Of a stretch of DNA of 18,261 nt, positions 1 through 6,763 are shown piece by piece (position 1 is the first letter of the stretch; each line of letters starts with the position of its first letter). Origin of the DNA: Eubacteriaceae bacterium (GTDB taxonomy: Bacteria; Bacillota; Clostridia; Eubacteriales; Anaerofustaceae); assembly GCA_017613995.1 (NCBI GenBank), contig JAGACT010000224.1, forward strand, positions 1 to 18,261, in the 5' to 3' direction. The translations under genes were made by a program, and so were the position numbers. A model generated the notes under the pieces. It saw only the letters and a list, made by a program, of their open reading frames with translations. It made no database searches and was not told where the DNA came from.

Positions 1-1
1 C

Positions 2-532
2 AGGCCCGGATACGCCTTTATGACCATGCCCTTCATGCCTCAGTTTCGAATGACGCGCCGTCTCAGGGGACTCAGGGAGCTCGATCTGACTCCCGGAAAG
101 AGCGATCCTCATTCGATCGGAGCGGTCATCCACTGCCTGGAGGCTCCGGCGGCCGTATACGAGTTCCCCTATGAGGGACTCATCGACAAAAAGATCGAAA
201 ACATGCTCGCGGCGGGCCGTATGGTCAGCGCCGGAGGCAGAGGCTGGGAGATCATGCGCTGCATCCCCAACTGCGTGCTTACAGGCCAGGCGGCGGGCAC
301 CGCGGCGGCGCTCGCCATAAAGGACGGAACCGCGCTTCAGCAGCTCGACGTGGAGGCACTTCAGAAGAGCCTGGCCGCCACCGGCATCATGATCCATATG
401 CGCGAAGACATGAGAAACAACAGGGAAAAGGAGGCCAGGCCTCCCAGGAGGCGCCGCGAGAACTCCTCCGCGGGCGGGATCGCCACGGATTCGCTGAGCT
501 ACGATGACGAAAGCAAGAAGATGGGCCACTGA
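2..532 (+). CDS. FAD-dependent oxidoreductase, C-terminal part (5' end outside window)
   Basis: The frame is open from the first base, so this is the last ~176 codons of a longer gene. The segment reading IENMLAAGRMVSAGGRGWE, followed by IPNCVLTGQAAGTAAALAI, is the C-terminal FAD-binding signature of the FAD-dependent oxidoreductase family (PF12831 type: a 'NLLvAGR' strand, then 'GqAAGtAAal'). These enzymes are flavin dehydrogenases or reductases, usually of several hundred residues, so most of the protein including the N-terminal Rossmann dinucleotide motif is missing. After the fold ends (about TGIMIHM) there is a charged, Arg-rich tail of roughly 40 residues ending in KKMGH, which is low-complexity and may be disordered. 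The substrate cannot be told from this part. The next gene starts about 30 bases downstream, so the two may be co-transcribed up to the terminator at 935-965. Confidence 0.8.
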   Translation, partial: RPGYAFMTMPFMPQFRMTRRLRGLRELDLTPGKSDPHSIGAVIHCLEAPAAVYEFPYEGLIDKKIENMLAAGRMVSAGGRGWEIMRCIPNCVLTGQAAGTAAALAIKDGTALQQLDVEALQKSLAATGIMIHMREDMRNNREKEARPPRRRRENSSAGGIATDSLSYDDESKKMGH

Positions 533-562
533 GGACAGCCGCACCGGAAGAGATCATCAGTG

Positions 563-931
563 ATGGACATCCACAGGACGAAACTGTATTACGATCAGCT
601 GACGCAGGAAGATATCTGTGAGTGCGGCTACTGCCGCAACTATGTCAGGGAGATCAGGGCAGCATATCCGGAGCTGGCGGACCTTCTGAACTCATGGGGA
701 GCGGACATCGAAAAACCCTTAGAGGTCATCCCCATCGGTCCGGCGGACGGGACGATGTATTACGGCGGAGCCCAGTATGTCGTCATGGGCAGATCCGATG
801 ATCTCCCGGAGACCTCCCTGGGAGATGTCCGATTGGAGATCGCCAGGTCCCATCCGATGACCGGCATTAAGGAAGATCATTTCGTAATCGAAGTCTCCCC
901 GATCAGTCTGAAGTGGACGGAGGAGGACTGA
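563..931 (+). CDS. Hypothetical protein, 122 aa, with N-terminal C-x-C-x2-C cluster
   Basis: I do not recognise this family with certainty. A GTG at 560 directly precedes the ATG at 563; the ATG is preferred because a GGAAGAG ribosome site lies 10 bases before it. The protein is soluble and acidic. Near residues 19-24 it has three closely spaced cysteines (E-C-G-Y-C, preceded by another C), which could bind a metal or form disulfides. The middle has a Gly/Tyr-rich stretch (GTMYYGGAQYVVMG) and the end is a beta-like segment (HFVIEVSPISLKW). There is no signal peptide or membrane segment. It lies about 30 bases after the oxidoreductase gene and ends just before a strong terminator, so it is the last gene of that transcript. 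No function is inferred. Confidence 0.7.
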   Translation: MDIHRTKLYYDQLTQEDICECGYCRNYVREIRAAYPELADLLNSWGADIEKPLEVIPIGPADGTMYYGGAQYVVMGRSDDLPETSLGDVRLEIARSHPMTGIKEDHFVIEVSPISLKWTEED

Positions 932-934
932 GCT

Positions 935-965
935 CACGCCGCGGTTCACCGCGGCGTGTCTTTTT
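935..965 (+). terminator. Rho-independent terminator after the 563-931 gene
   Basis: A perfect 10-bp stem (CACGCCGCGG at 935-944 paired with CCGCGGCGTG at 949-958) encloses a TTCA loop and is followed by TCTTTTT. It begins four bases after the stop codon. This is one of the clearest terminators in the window. Confidence 0.92.
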
Positions 966-1079
966 CAGACATACGGTCATCCGCGGCTTGTTCGGAAAAC
1001 CGCCCAAATATGGACGATTGGAGTATCCACCGCGCTGACGGTCTGTTACAATAAGAAAAAAAAGAAAGAGGCCGAAACT

Positions 1080-2006
1080 ATGGGCATTCTGACTCCGGGA
1101 TGGCTCAGGGATCCCGAAAAGACCGCGAAACTCACTGATGAAAACAAACTGAAAAGGGCGTTTACGGAAAGCGAAAGCATGCCGGTGCGTCTGGAAGCCC
1201 TGAAACGGATCCGGGACACACAGTTTCTTTACGAAGTCCTGTCGGGCCTTCCGAGATCGTTTTACAGCGGAAAGGACCCCTGGGCGGGCCAGTACGCGAA
1301 ATGCGTGCTCGACACTTTTTCGGCGTCGGACAGGCAGATGCTCATAAAGGCTGCTTCGATGCCGGAATCCGACGCGCTGAAGCTTGCGGTTGACAGGCTC
1401 ACCGATGACGAGCTCCTTTATGTGCTCAGAGAACTCGAAGGCGTCTGCTCATGGGTCATAACAGACCGCTTCAGCGGCAGGCCCGTGCTCGGAAGGGTCG
1501 TGGCGGATCCCCGGATCGACGCTTCGGTAAGATCTCTGGCACTGAAGAAGATCGATGACAGGCAGCTCACCGCAGCCATACTGCGGGATCCATCTAATCC
1601 TCCGGAACTGCTGGCCGCGGCGGTGGAGAGATCAAAGGACGACCCCGAAGCGCTTCTTGCTGTCTTACGGGACGACAGATATCCCCGGAGCACGAGGGTA
1701 TACATCATGAATTTTATCAGCTTATCCGAAAAGGAGCTGTGCGATATCGTATGGGACGCGGACATGGGCGAAGTGAGATACGCGGCGCTGGGAAGGATAC
1801 ATGACCGCGACGAGCTGGCAAGGATCCGTGACACCATAGGGGACAGCTCCCTGGCAAAGAGGGCCTGCGCGGCCCTGGGTCACGACTACGTTACCGTATC
1901 CGCCTCCCGTACGTCCTACGGCACGAAGATCGAAAAGCGGGTCTGCTCCATATGCGGCGACGAGACCGAGGGACCCGTCGAATGGAGCAGTTCGGACTCC
2001 GTGTGA
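1080..2006 (+). CDS. HEAT-like helical-repeat protein with C-terminal C-H-C-C zinc-type site, 308 aa
   Basis: Most of the protein is made of short helical units of the kind 'ALKRIRDTQFLYEVL', 'ALKLAVDRLTDDELLYVL', 'SLALKKIDDRQLTAAIL' and 'AALGRIHDRDELARI', as in HEAT/PBS-like repeat scaffolds used for protein binding. The C-terminus has C263, H268 (in the sequence LGHDY), C289 and C292 (CSICG), a spacing that suggests a small zinc ribbon. The start is supported by a GAAAGAGG ribosome site 8 bases upstream; a TACAAT box at 1047-1052 is a possible -10, but I see no good -35. The protein at 17187-17930 has the same architecture and the same N-terminal M-G-I, so the two are likely paralogues. There is no signal peptide, so it probably acts in the cytoplasm. 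Partner unknown. It may head a transcript that continues to 3879, since no terminator separates these genes. Confidence 0.82.
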   Translation: MGILTPGWLRDPEKTAKLTDENKLKRAFTESESMPVRLEALKRIRDTQFLYEVLSGLPRSFYSGKDPWAGQYAKCVLDTFSASDRQMLIKAASMPESDALKLAVDRLTDDELLYVLRELEGVCSWVITDRFSGRPVLGRVVADPRIDASVRSLALKKIDDRQLTAAILRDPSNPPELLAAAVERSKDDPEALLAVLRDDRYPRSTRVYIMNFISLSEKELCDIVWDADMGEVRYAALGRIHDRDELARIRDTIGDSSLAKRACAALGHDYVTVSASRTSYGTKIEKRVCSICGDETEGPVEWSSSDSV

Positions 2007-2077
2007 CCCACCGGGGACCCATGCGGCCATCAGGATATATCATTTCAGGATACATTAAAAATAAGGAGCGTATGATA

Positions 2078-2314
2078 ATGGCGGAAATAACTTATGAGAT
2101 AACGGAAGAACTCGGGGTGCTCTCGGAGAACTCCAGAGGTTGGACGAAGGAGCTCAACATGGTCTCCTGGAACAACGCAGAGCCGAAATTCGACATCAGG
2201 GAATGGGATCCGGACAGAAAGCGCATGAGCAAGGGGATCACCCTTACCTGGGACGAGGCGGAGATCTTAAACGAACTTCTGACGGAAGCGCTTTCAAAGG
2301 ATATACCTTTCTAG
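2078..2314 (+). CDS. ydbC: YdbC/PC4-family single-stranded DNA-binding protein, 78 aa
   Basis: The sequence MAEITYEITEELGVLSENS, then GWTKELNMVSWN, then FDIREWDPDRKRMSKGITLT, matches the bacterial YdbC branch of the PC4 family (PF02229). These are small dimeric proteins that bind single-stranded DNA through a curved beta-sheet; a role in transcription or in repair is assumed in bacteria. The full family length of about 70-80 residues is present. The AAGGAG ribosome site at 2063-2068 is 9 bases from the ATG at 2078 but only 3 from the ATG at 2072, so 2078 is chosen. An open frame extends further upstream, but it overlaps the end of the helical-repeat gene and has no ribosome site. It lies 71 bases after that gene and 29 before the lipoprotein gene. 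Confidence 0.9.
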   Translation: MAEITYEITEELGVLSENSRGWTKELNMVSWNNAEPKFDIREWDPDRKRMSKGITLTWDEAEILNELLTEALSKDIPF

Positions 2315-2343
2315 CAATCCAGTCGAGGGAGGCGGAAAAACAC

Positions 2344-3279
2344 ATGAGAAAGAATATTTTCAGGCCCCTGGCGGCGGCGATCGCCGTTTTAATGCTGATT
2401 TCGGCTGCGGGATGCGCAGGCGGCGGCACCGAAATGCAGACGGTCGAATGGAAGGACTTTAGGATCACAGTCCCGGTGGCCCTGGAGAAGCAGACGGATC
2501 ATCCCGGATATGACATTCTCTATACGAGCGACACGCTTCTCCTTTCGGTGGTAAGGGACGGGTTCGACGAACTGAAAGCGCGGGGTTACGAAACTCTCAC
2601 TATGCAGCTGAGGGACTACGCATCGCTGGCGGGCAAAGAAAACGGCATCACGTTTTCGTATGATACCGACGGCATACCCCGCAGCGACTACGAAAAAAAC
2701 TCTGACGGACAGGTGTCATACTGCCACTGCGAGCTGCGGAAGGGAGCCGACGCCTTCTGGGTCATCACCATGGCCTGCGGTGCAGGCGACAGGGACAAAT
2801 ACGAGGCCCTGATCAGAGGATGGTTCAATTCCATCGAAGTGGCCCCCTTCGAAGAGGTGGATACCGGCTCTGTAGTCATGCAGGAGGCAGAGTGGAAAGG
2901 ACTGTGTCTGTCTGTACCCGCGGACTGGAAGCAGGACCAGGTGACCGAAGACAGCTGCACCTATACGGGCGAAGACGGATCCGTGGAAATCCATTGCGTC
3001 AGCTTCGATGATATCAGGGAAAAAGGCTTCGATCCGGTTTCTTTCACGATGGAGGACTGCGCGAGGATGTTCGCGGGGGACCGGGAGTACAGAGTGGACT
3101 TCGACGGACAGCTGTACTGTGACTACACCGTGCCGCCCTGCTATTATCATCTTGCGGGACGAAAGACAGATGACGCGTTCTGGACTGTAATCTTCGGGTG
3201 TCAGGAGTCAGAAAGGGACAGGTACGAGCCTCTGTTCAAGATATGGAGCAAATCCGCCGTGCTGCCTGCAGGGTTCTGA
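2344..3279 (+). CDS. Lipoprotein with two tandem copies of one domain, 311 aa
   Basis: The start at 2344 gives a classic lipoprotein signal: basic MRKN, a hydrophobic stretch AAAIAVLMLIS, and lipobox S-A-A-G-C with the lipidated cysteine at residue 24. A GGAGG site lies 11 bases upstream. The mature part is an internal duplication. Copy one (about residues 35-165) begins EWKDFRITVP and ends DAFWVITMACGAGDRDKYE. Copy two (about residues 183-307) begins EWKGLCLSVP and ends DAFWTVIFGCQESERDRYE. The protein should sit on the outer face of the cytoplasmic membrane. The fold and function are not recognised, and I cannot name a Pfam family with confidence. A longer frame open from 2140 overlaps the YdbC gene and is rejected because it would bury the signal peptide. 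Confidence 0.85.
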   Translation: MRKNIFRPLAAAIAVLMLISAAGCAGGGTEMQTVEWKDFRITVPVALEKQTDHPGYDILYTSDTLLLSVVRDGFDELKARGYETLTMQLRDYASLAGKENGITFSYDTDGIPRSDYEKNSDGQVSYCHCELRKGADAFWVITMACGAGDRDKYEALIRGWFNSIEVAPFEEVDTGSVVMQEAEWKGLCLSVPADWKQDQVTEDSCTYTGEDGSVEIHCVSFDDIREKGFDPVSFTMEDCARMFAGDREYRVDFDGQLYCDYTVPPCYYHLAGRKTDDAFWTVIFGCQESERDRYEPLFKIWSKSAVLPAGF

Positions 3280-3327
3280 CAGGAGCATGTGGGAGATCTG
3301 TTAACCGACAACACGGAGGGGTATCGT

Positions 3328-3879
3328 ATGCAGCTGGACGAAAAATGGATATACGCTCATCTTCCCGAAGACTGCGCCGACGACCCGATCGACGTATTCT
3401 CCGGCTTTTATCTCGACGGCCTGACCGTGATGTCCGAGGGAGAAAGGGGCGCAGAGGACAGTGTCGTCTACCGGGCGAAGGACGAAGATGACCTCAGGTA
3501 CTGGCAGCTGGAAGAGATCTGCGGCTTCGTCGGGAAAGCTGAGAATTCCAAAAGATGGCGCTACAGCCGCCATCATGCGGAAAACGGCGAGTGGTTCTAT
3601 ATCGAACACAGGAATTACGACTACGATGCGATTGAAGACCCGAGGCTTTCCGGCTTCGAGCGCTTTCTGCGCAATCTGAAATACGGATTTCCGGCTGAGC
3701 GCTGGGAAGAAAAGGTGAAAGAGCGTGTCTTCATGATGAACCGCTGGTATTCGGTACCCCATTGGGACTATGACAGGGACAGGCTCTGCTTCATCGAGAT
3801 AAGCGATTCGAAGGAACATGACGGCGATACCATGATCGAAGAACCCAGAGCCGGCTCGATCATCGGGATCACGGACTGA
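3328..3879 (+). CDS. Imm63-like (putative immunity) protein, 183 aa
   Basis: The stretches YWQLEEICGFVG, WRYSRHHAENGEWFYIEHRN and FLRNLKYGFPAERWEEKVKE, and the tail VPHWDYDRDRLCFIEISDS, resemble the immunity protein 63 family of polymorphic toxin systems. I make this call from memory of the family, not from an alignment. It is a soluble, aromatic-rich alpha/beta protein without a signal peptide, as expected for a cytoplasmic immunity factor. The ATG at 3328 is chosen because GGAGGGG at 3315-3321 sits 6 bases upstream; the ATG at 3289 in the same frame has no such site. No toxin gene with recognisable nuclease or export features is next to it, so it may be an orphan immunity gene or have another role. 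It is the last gene of the + strand run starting at 1080. Confidence 0.65.
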   Translation: MQLDEKWIYAHLPEDCADDPIDVFSGFYLDGLTVMSEGERGAEDSVVYRAKDEDDLRYWQLEEICGFVGKAENSKRWRYSRHHAENGEWFYIEHRNYDYDAIEDPRLSGFERFLRNLKYGFPAERWEEKVKERVFMMNRWYSVPHWDYDRDRLCFIEISDSKEHDGDTMIEEPRAGSIIGITD

Positions 3880-4113
3880 CGGCTCCCGTTTTTCTTTGAG
3901 GGAGAGCCGGAAATGGACAAACCGGATACAACGGACTGCACACCTGCAGATACAGCTGCCCGGGTCGCTTCCTGGATCCGGAGCAAATAGCCGCAGTTAC
4001 GGCAGAGGAGGGCAGCTCTTCACCGGCCGAAAGAACGGAGACGCCATCACCGGACAGGGCGGTCTGTACATCGGTTTGAGGATCATCTGCGGTATATTCA
4101 CCCGTAAAAGCGC
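3880..4113. other. Convergent gap with no gene recognised
   Basis: This stretch lies between a + strand gene ending at 3879 and a - strand gene ending at 4154. All three forward frames contain fragments only: a possible ATG at 3913 stops after 25 codons, and the next frame gives about 50 codons without a good start. The open frame running on through 4741 is antisense to two convincing genes. Nothing here looks like a tRNA or a known structured RNA. It could be decayed coding sequence or a long 3' region before the shared terminator. Confidence 0.4.
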
Positions 4114-4149
4114 ACCGCACTGCCGGAGCTCACCGGCAGTGCGGTACTT
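4114..4149. terminator. Bidirectional terminator between convergent genes
   Basis: A perfect 13-bp stem (ACCGCACTGCCGG at 4114-4126 with CCGGCAGTGCGGT at 4133-4145) encloses a 6-base loop. On the + strand it is followed by ACTTTTAT, and on the - strand by GCGCTTTTA. It starts 8 bases beyond the stop of the - strand gene at 4154 and can also close the + strand run ending at 3879. Confidence 0.88.
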
Positions 4150-4153
4150 TTAT

Positions 4154-4618
4154 CTACAGGTCATCTTTTTCGTTTCTTCTGATGCTTTCTTTTATCCTGT
4201 CGATAAAATTGAAGGTCATAACCCTTCGTTTTATCATTATGATATCGAATGCCAGAAAGAGAGTCATGAAGATCAGCGTCAGCAGCGGGTTGTCAGACAT
4301 ACCGTTTACGGCCAGTTCGTATGCCCCGTAAACGATCCCGATAACAGGAACGATAACGAACATCAGCATGCCGATGTCCTCGGCAACAGGTCCGAGCATG
4401 TTTTCAAGCCTGTCCCACTTTCCGTTTACAAAGCAGCGGCCCGCCAGCAGACTGACGGCGATCCATCCGGTCCAGAACCAGGTGGTCCATTCACCGGGAT
4501 CGTATGTCCTGTACAGTATAAACGCAGCTGCCAGGGCCGAAGCGGTGAGCACCCCCAGAAACGCGTAATAATAAAAGCGGCCCTTCCCGTCATCCGGATC
4601 ATATGCGTTTCTGTTCAT
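4154..4618 (-). CDS. Four-helix integral membrane protein, 154 aa, unknown
   Basis: Four hydrophobic segments are visible: about residues 16-36 (YYYAFLGVLTASALAAAFIL), 44-64 (TTWFWTGWIAVSLLAG), 82-104 (GMLMFVIVPVIGIVYGAYEL) and 111-129 (LLTLIFMTLFLAFDIIMI). The basic tail RIKESIRRNEK suggests a cytoplasmic C-terminus. No family is recognised. The start codon overlaps the stop of the upstream 71-residue gene in an ATGA, and a GGAGG site lies inside the end of that gene, so translation of the two is probably coupled. This suggests that the small soluble protein and the membrane protein work together. The terminator at 4114-4149 follows at once. Confidence 0.82.
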   Translation of the reverse strand: MNRNAYDPDDGKGRFYYYAFLGVLTASALAAAFILYRTYDPGEWTTWFWTGWIAVSLLAGRCFVNGKWDRLENMLGPVAEDIGMLMFVIVPVIGIVYGAYELAVNGMSDNPLLTLIFMTLFLAFDIIMIKRRVMTFNFIDRIKESIRRNEKDDL

Positions 4619-4830
4619 TTTTGCCTCCGTTTTCGAAGCAGTCCGAAAAGAGTCTTTCGCGGCCTGAAAAGGAAATCCTCCGCAAACAGGTCGTATTCAT
4701 TCATAAACTCCGACAGCTCTTCCCAGCTCTCCATATCATAGATACGCTCCGGATCGTTGCATCCGTTGAGCCACAGTTCCTCTGCGGCGTTGGCGTAATC
4801 GAATCCGGATCTGTCGAATCCCGTGCCCAT
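4615..4830 (-). CDS. Small acidic protein, 71 aa, coupled to a membrane protein
   Basis: The chosen ATG (4828-4830) has a GGAGGAGG site about 9 bases upstream; a longer start at 4938 has no ribosome site and adds an Arg-rich segment unlike the rest. The protein begins MGTGFDRSGFDYANAAEELW, has an acidic middle (MESWEELSEFMNEYDLFAEDF) and a strongly basic tail ending RKTLFGLLRKRRQK. The tail could lie on the membrane surface or contact the partner. The family is unknown. Its TGA overlaps the ATG of the membrane protein gene by four bases, which argues for a two-gene unit. Confidence 0.72.
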   Translation of the reverse strand: MGTGFDRSGFDYANAAEELWLNGCNDPERIYDMESWEELSEFMNEYDLFAEDFLFRPRKTLFGLLRKRRQK

Positions 4831-4954
4831 GAGTAAAGGCCTCCTCCGCTCAGTGTGCGATACTCTTTTTTTCGGTCTGTCCGTATCGAGATGTCGTTGC
4901 TGTTTTACCGCCCCGCCCAGGCAAGCGCGTTCACGCATGCGGGGACGCCGAGGA

Positions 4955-5338
4955 TCAGTTCCCCATGTATTTTCTTCTGTATTCCTCCGTGTGCTCGATA
5001 AGGCATACCCTTATACCGCTGGGATCCCTAACGAAGACCTGTCTTCCGACCGTAGTAGTCACCGGTTCCCCTTCCGGTTCGTGACCCGCGGCTCTGAGGA
5101 CGGCGATCACTTCGTCCAGATCATCCACGTCCGTTCCCACGGAATACAGCCCCACATCGTACAGCGGTGACTCGATAAGCTCCACGCATGCCCCGGAGGG
5201 ACTGTGCATGATCGTTATTGCTCCCACCGGAAGATCCACGTGGTATCCCTCCTCGAATCCCAGCACGTCTCTGTAGAATCTGACGGATTCGTCGAGGCTC
5301 TTTACTATCATGGTGGAATACTGCACCGATATTCTCAT
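4955..5338 (-). CDS. VOC-superfamily (glyoxalase/bleomycin-resistance fold) protein, 127 aa
   Basis: The pattern STMIVKSLDESVRFYRDVLG, then a central V-E-L strand, and FVRDPSGIRVCLIEH at the end is the usual one-chain VOC fold of two beta-alpha-beta-beta-beta modules. Its length is normal for the family. In metal-dependent members each module supplies a His and a Glu. Here the Glu positions are kept (E53 and E115), but the His positions appear to be Tyr7 and Ser66, so classical glyoxalase I metal binding is doubtful. It may bind a small molecule without a metal. The start is supported by AAAGGAG about 9 bases upstream. The neighbouring - strand genes are 124 bases downstream and may or may not share the transcript. 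Confidence 0.88.
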   Translation of the reverse strand: MRISVQYSTMIVKSLDESVRFYRDVLGFEEGYHVDLPVGAITIMHSPSGACVELIESPLYDVGLYSVGTDVDDLDEVIAVLRAAGHEPEGEPVTTTVGRQVFVRDPSGIRVCLIEHTEEYRRKYMGN

Positions 5339-5418
5339 CTTATACTCTCCTTTGTTCCGATAATCGATGGATCGGGGACGGGATGCGCAGGTTCTGCGTC
5401 CGTACCGTTCCCCTATCA

Positions 5419-5424
5419 GTATAG
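5419..5424 (-). promoter_or_regulatory. Possible -10 box of the VOC gene
   Basis: Read on the - strand the sequence is TATACT, five of six matches to the -10 consensus, about 80 bases before the start codon. No convincing -35 is seen at 16-18 bases, so the call is weak. Confidence 0.3.
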
Positions 5425-5490
5425 TCCAAACGGGCCCCGGCTGAACACTGTCGGGGAAAATTTTTCGGCGTATGCCGGAGCACGCAGCCG

Positions 5491-5505
5491 CGGAGACTGT
5501 CTCCG
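5491..5505. promoter_or_regulatory. 15-bp perfect dyad upstream of the M24 operon
   Basis: CGGAGAC and GTCTCCG flank a single T, giving a perfect odd-centred inverted repeat about 22 bases before the proposed -35. No regulator gene is beside it. The shape suits a dimeric repressor or activator operator. Confidence 0.4.
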
Positions 5506-5538
5506 GGGTCCCGCGCGTTTTTTTGGTAGACGGGACCC
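5506..5538. repeat. 8-bp inverted repeat spanning the -35 of the M24 promoter
   Basis: GGGTCCCG at 5506-5513 is repeated as CGGGACCC at 5531-5538, with a 17-base spacer that contains seven T residues. The right arm overlaps the proposed -35 and spacer. It directly abuts the dyad at 5491-5505. It could be an operator or, if transcribed from further upstream, a terminator-like hairpin. Confidence 0.4.
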
Positions 5539-5555
5539 GTTTACTGTGCTAAAAT
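5527..5555 (+). promoter_or_regulatory. Probable promoter of the M24 pair
   Basis: TAGACG (5527-5532) and TAAAAT (5550-5555) are separated by 17 bases, four and five matches to the sigma-A type consensus. The expected transcript start is about 60 bases before the TTG start codon at 5624. Confidence 0.5.
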
Positions 5556-5623
5556 CTAAATATAAGAAAAACTCATGTAAAATCAAATTATCTGCAGTGA
5601 GACAACAGAAAGGAGAACAGCAA

Positions 5624-6751
5624 TTGGAACTTGTCGAAGAATTGAGAGAAAGACAAGCCGCACTGGAAAAAGTGGCAGTCAAAAGGGATCTTGACGCCAT
5701 AGTCGTGGTGGGCAACTGCGCCGTGGGGCCGGAATGCTACGGCAGCTTCCGCTATTTCGCGGATCACCGCAGCTACTACTATCTGCACGCCCTGGTTGTA
5801 AGGCCCGGGAAAAAGATCACCATCTGCGTGGGTTCGATCCTCCACAAGGACGGTATCCTCCTGAAAGGATTCGAGGATACACGCTTCGGAGCGGACGTAC
5901 TGCCCAGCGTGCTGAAGGTGCTGGCCGAACAGCCTGTCAGAAGGGTCGGGGTATCCTTCGAGATGCTGCCCGCAAGATGGGAGAACGGCATCCTGGAACA
6001 GTGCCCCGGAGTGGAGCTGGTGGATGTGGATCCGGACATCACCGCACTGCGCCGCATCCACAGCCCCTATGAACTGAACTGCTTCAAAAAGTGCGCACAG
6101 ATCACGGATATAGGTTACGAGGCCGTCTGCAAAGCGGCGAAACCGGGAGTAAAAATGAGCGATCTTCACGCGGCGCTGGACTACGCCATGTATCACGCGG
6201 GAGCGGAGGAGACATTCACGAAGATGTCCTGCGGCGTGTTCTCCGCTGAAAATAACGGACTTCCCCGAATGGAGCGCTTCCACTGGCCGGACGAGCGTGT
6301 GATAAAAGACGGGGACAACATCGCCATGTCCATCTCCGCGAAATACTGCGGATACTGGACACAGCAGGTAAGAATCATCTGCGTGGGCGAAAAGACCGCC
6401 GAGGCAGAAGCGGCATACAATATCCAGCAGGAAGCCCTGCAGGACGCTGCGGCGTTCCTTTCTCCCGGCATAAAGCTCGGGGAGCTGGTGAGCCGCATGT
6501 GGAAATTCGCGGAAGATCACGGCTACAGGGCGTCCCTCCCCTTCGGACACGTGGTGGGACTGGACCTGGACGAAGGCGGAGACGGGCTCAACAGCGATAT
6601 AGAGCTTATCGAAAACACTGTCGTCGTCCTGCACCCGACCCTGCTCCCAGAAGGCGAAGAGAACTGCTTCTTCTGGGGCGATACTTACCTCATAACCAGG
6701 GACGGCGCGGTCAGACTGAATGAGAGCAGCACCGAGCTGCTCAGCGTTTAA
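5624..6751 (+). CDS. M24-family (creatinase/Xaa-Pro peptidase-like) protein lacking metal ligands, 375 aa
   Basis: The protein has a creatinase-type N-terminal domain (about residues 1-145) and an M24 'pita-bread' domain (about 150-375). The start is a TTG at 5624 with AAAGGAG 8 bases before it; no ATG in the frame has a comparable site. By eye-alignment with E. coli PepP, the five metal ligands D260, D271, H354, E383 and E406 become S236, Q247, H309, H337 and G352, and the PepP catalytic His361 becomes D316. Only one ligand remains, so a two-metal aminopeptidase mechanism is unlikely. Other M24 landmarks (YCGYWTQQVR, GHVVGLDLDEG, LHPT, FWGDTYLIT) are intact, so this is not a decayed gene. 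Creatinase is a known metal-free M24 hydrolase, so a small-molecule C-N hydrolase is one option. The next gene is a paralogue. Confidence 0.88.
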   Translation: MELVEELRERQAALEKVAVKRDLDAIVVVGNCAVGPECYGSFRYFADHRSYYYLHALVVRPGKKITICVGSILHKDGILLKGFEDTRFGADVLPSVLKVLAEQPVRRVGVSFEMLPARWENGILEQCPGVELVDVDPDITALRRIHSPYELNCFKKCAQITDIGYEAVCKAAKPGVKMSDLHAALDYAMYHAGAEETFTKMSCGVFSAENNGLPRMERFHWPDERVIKDGDNIAMSISAKYCGYWTQQVRIICVGEKTAEAEAAYNIQQEALQDAAAFLSPGIKLGELVSRMWKFAEDHGYRASLPFGHVVGLDLDEGGDGLNSDIELIENTVVVLHPTLLPEGEENCFFWGDTYLITRDGAVRLNESSTELLSV

Positions 6752-6763
6752 GGAGGTAGAGGA

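Noticed and set aside
3880..3909. CGGCTC...GAGCCG hairpin just after the Imm63-like gene
   Set aside because: The T-run is in the loop, not after the stem, so it does not fit a terminator.
3896..4741. A 281-codon + strand open frame
   Set aside because: Most of it is antisense to the membrane protein and the 71-aa genes, which have ribosome sites, coupling and a terminator; its own sequence resembles no protein.
5831..5840. GGTTCGATCC, similar to a tRNA T-arm
   Set aside because: It lies inside the conserved M24 coding sequence and no tRNA arms surround it.
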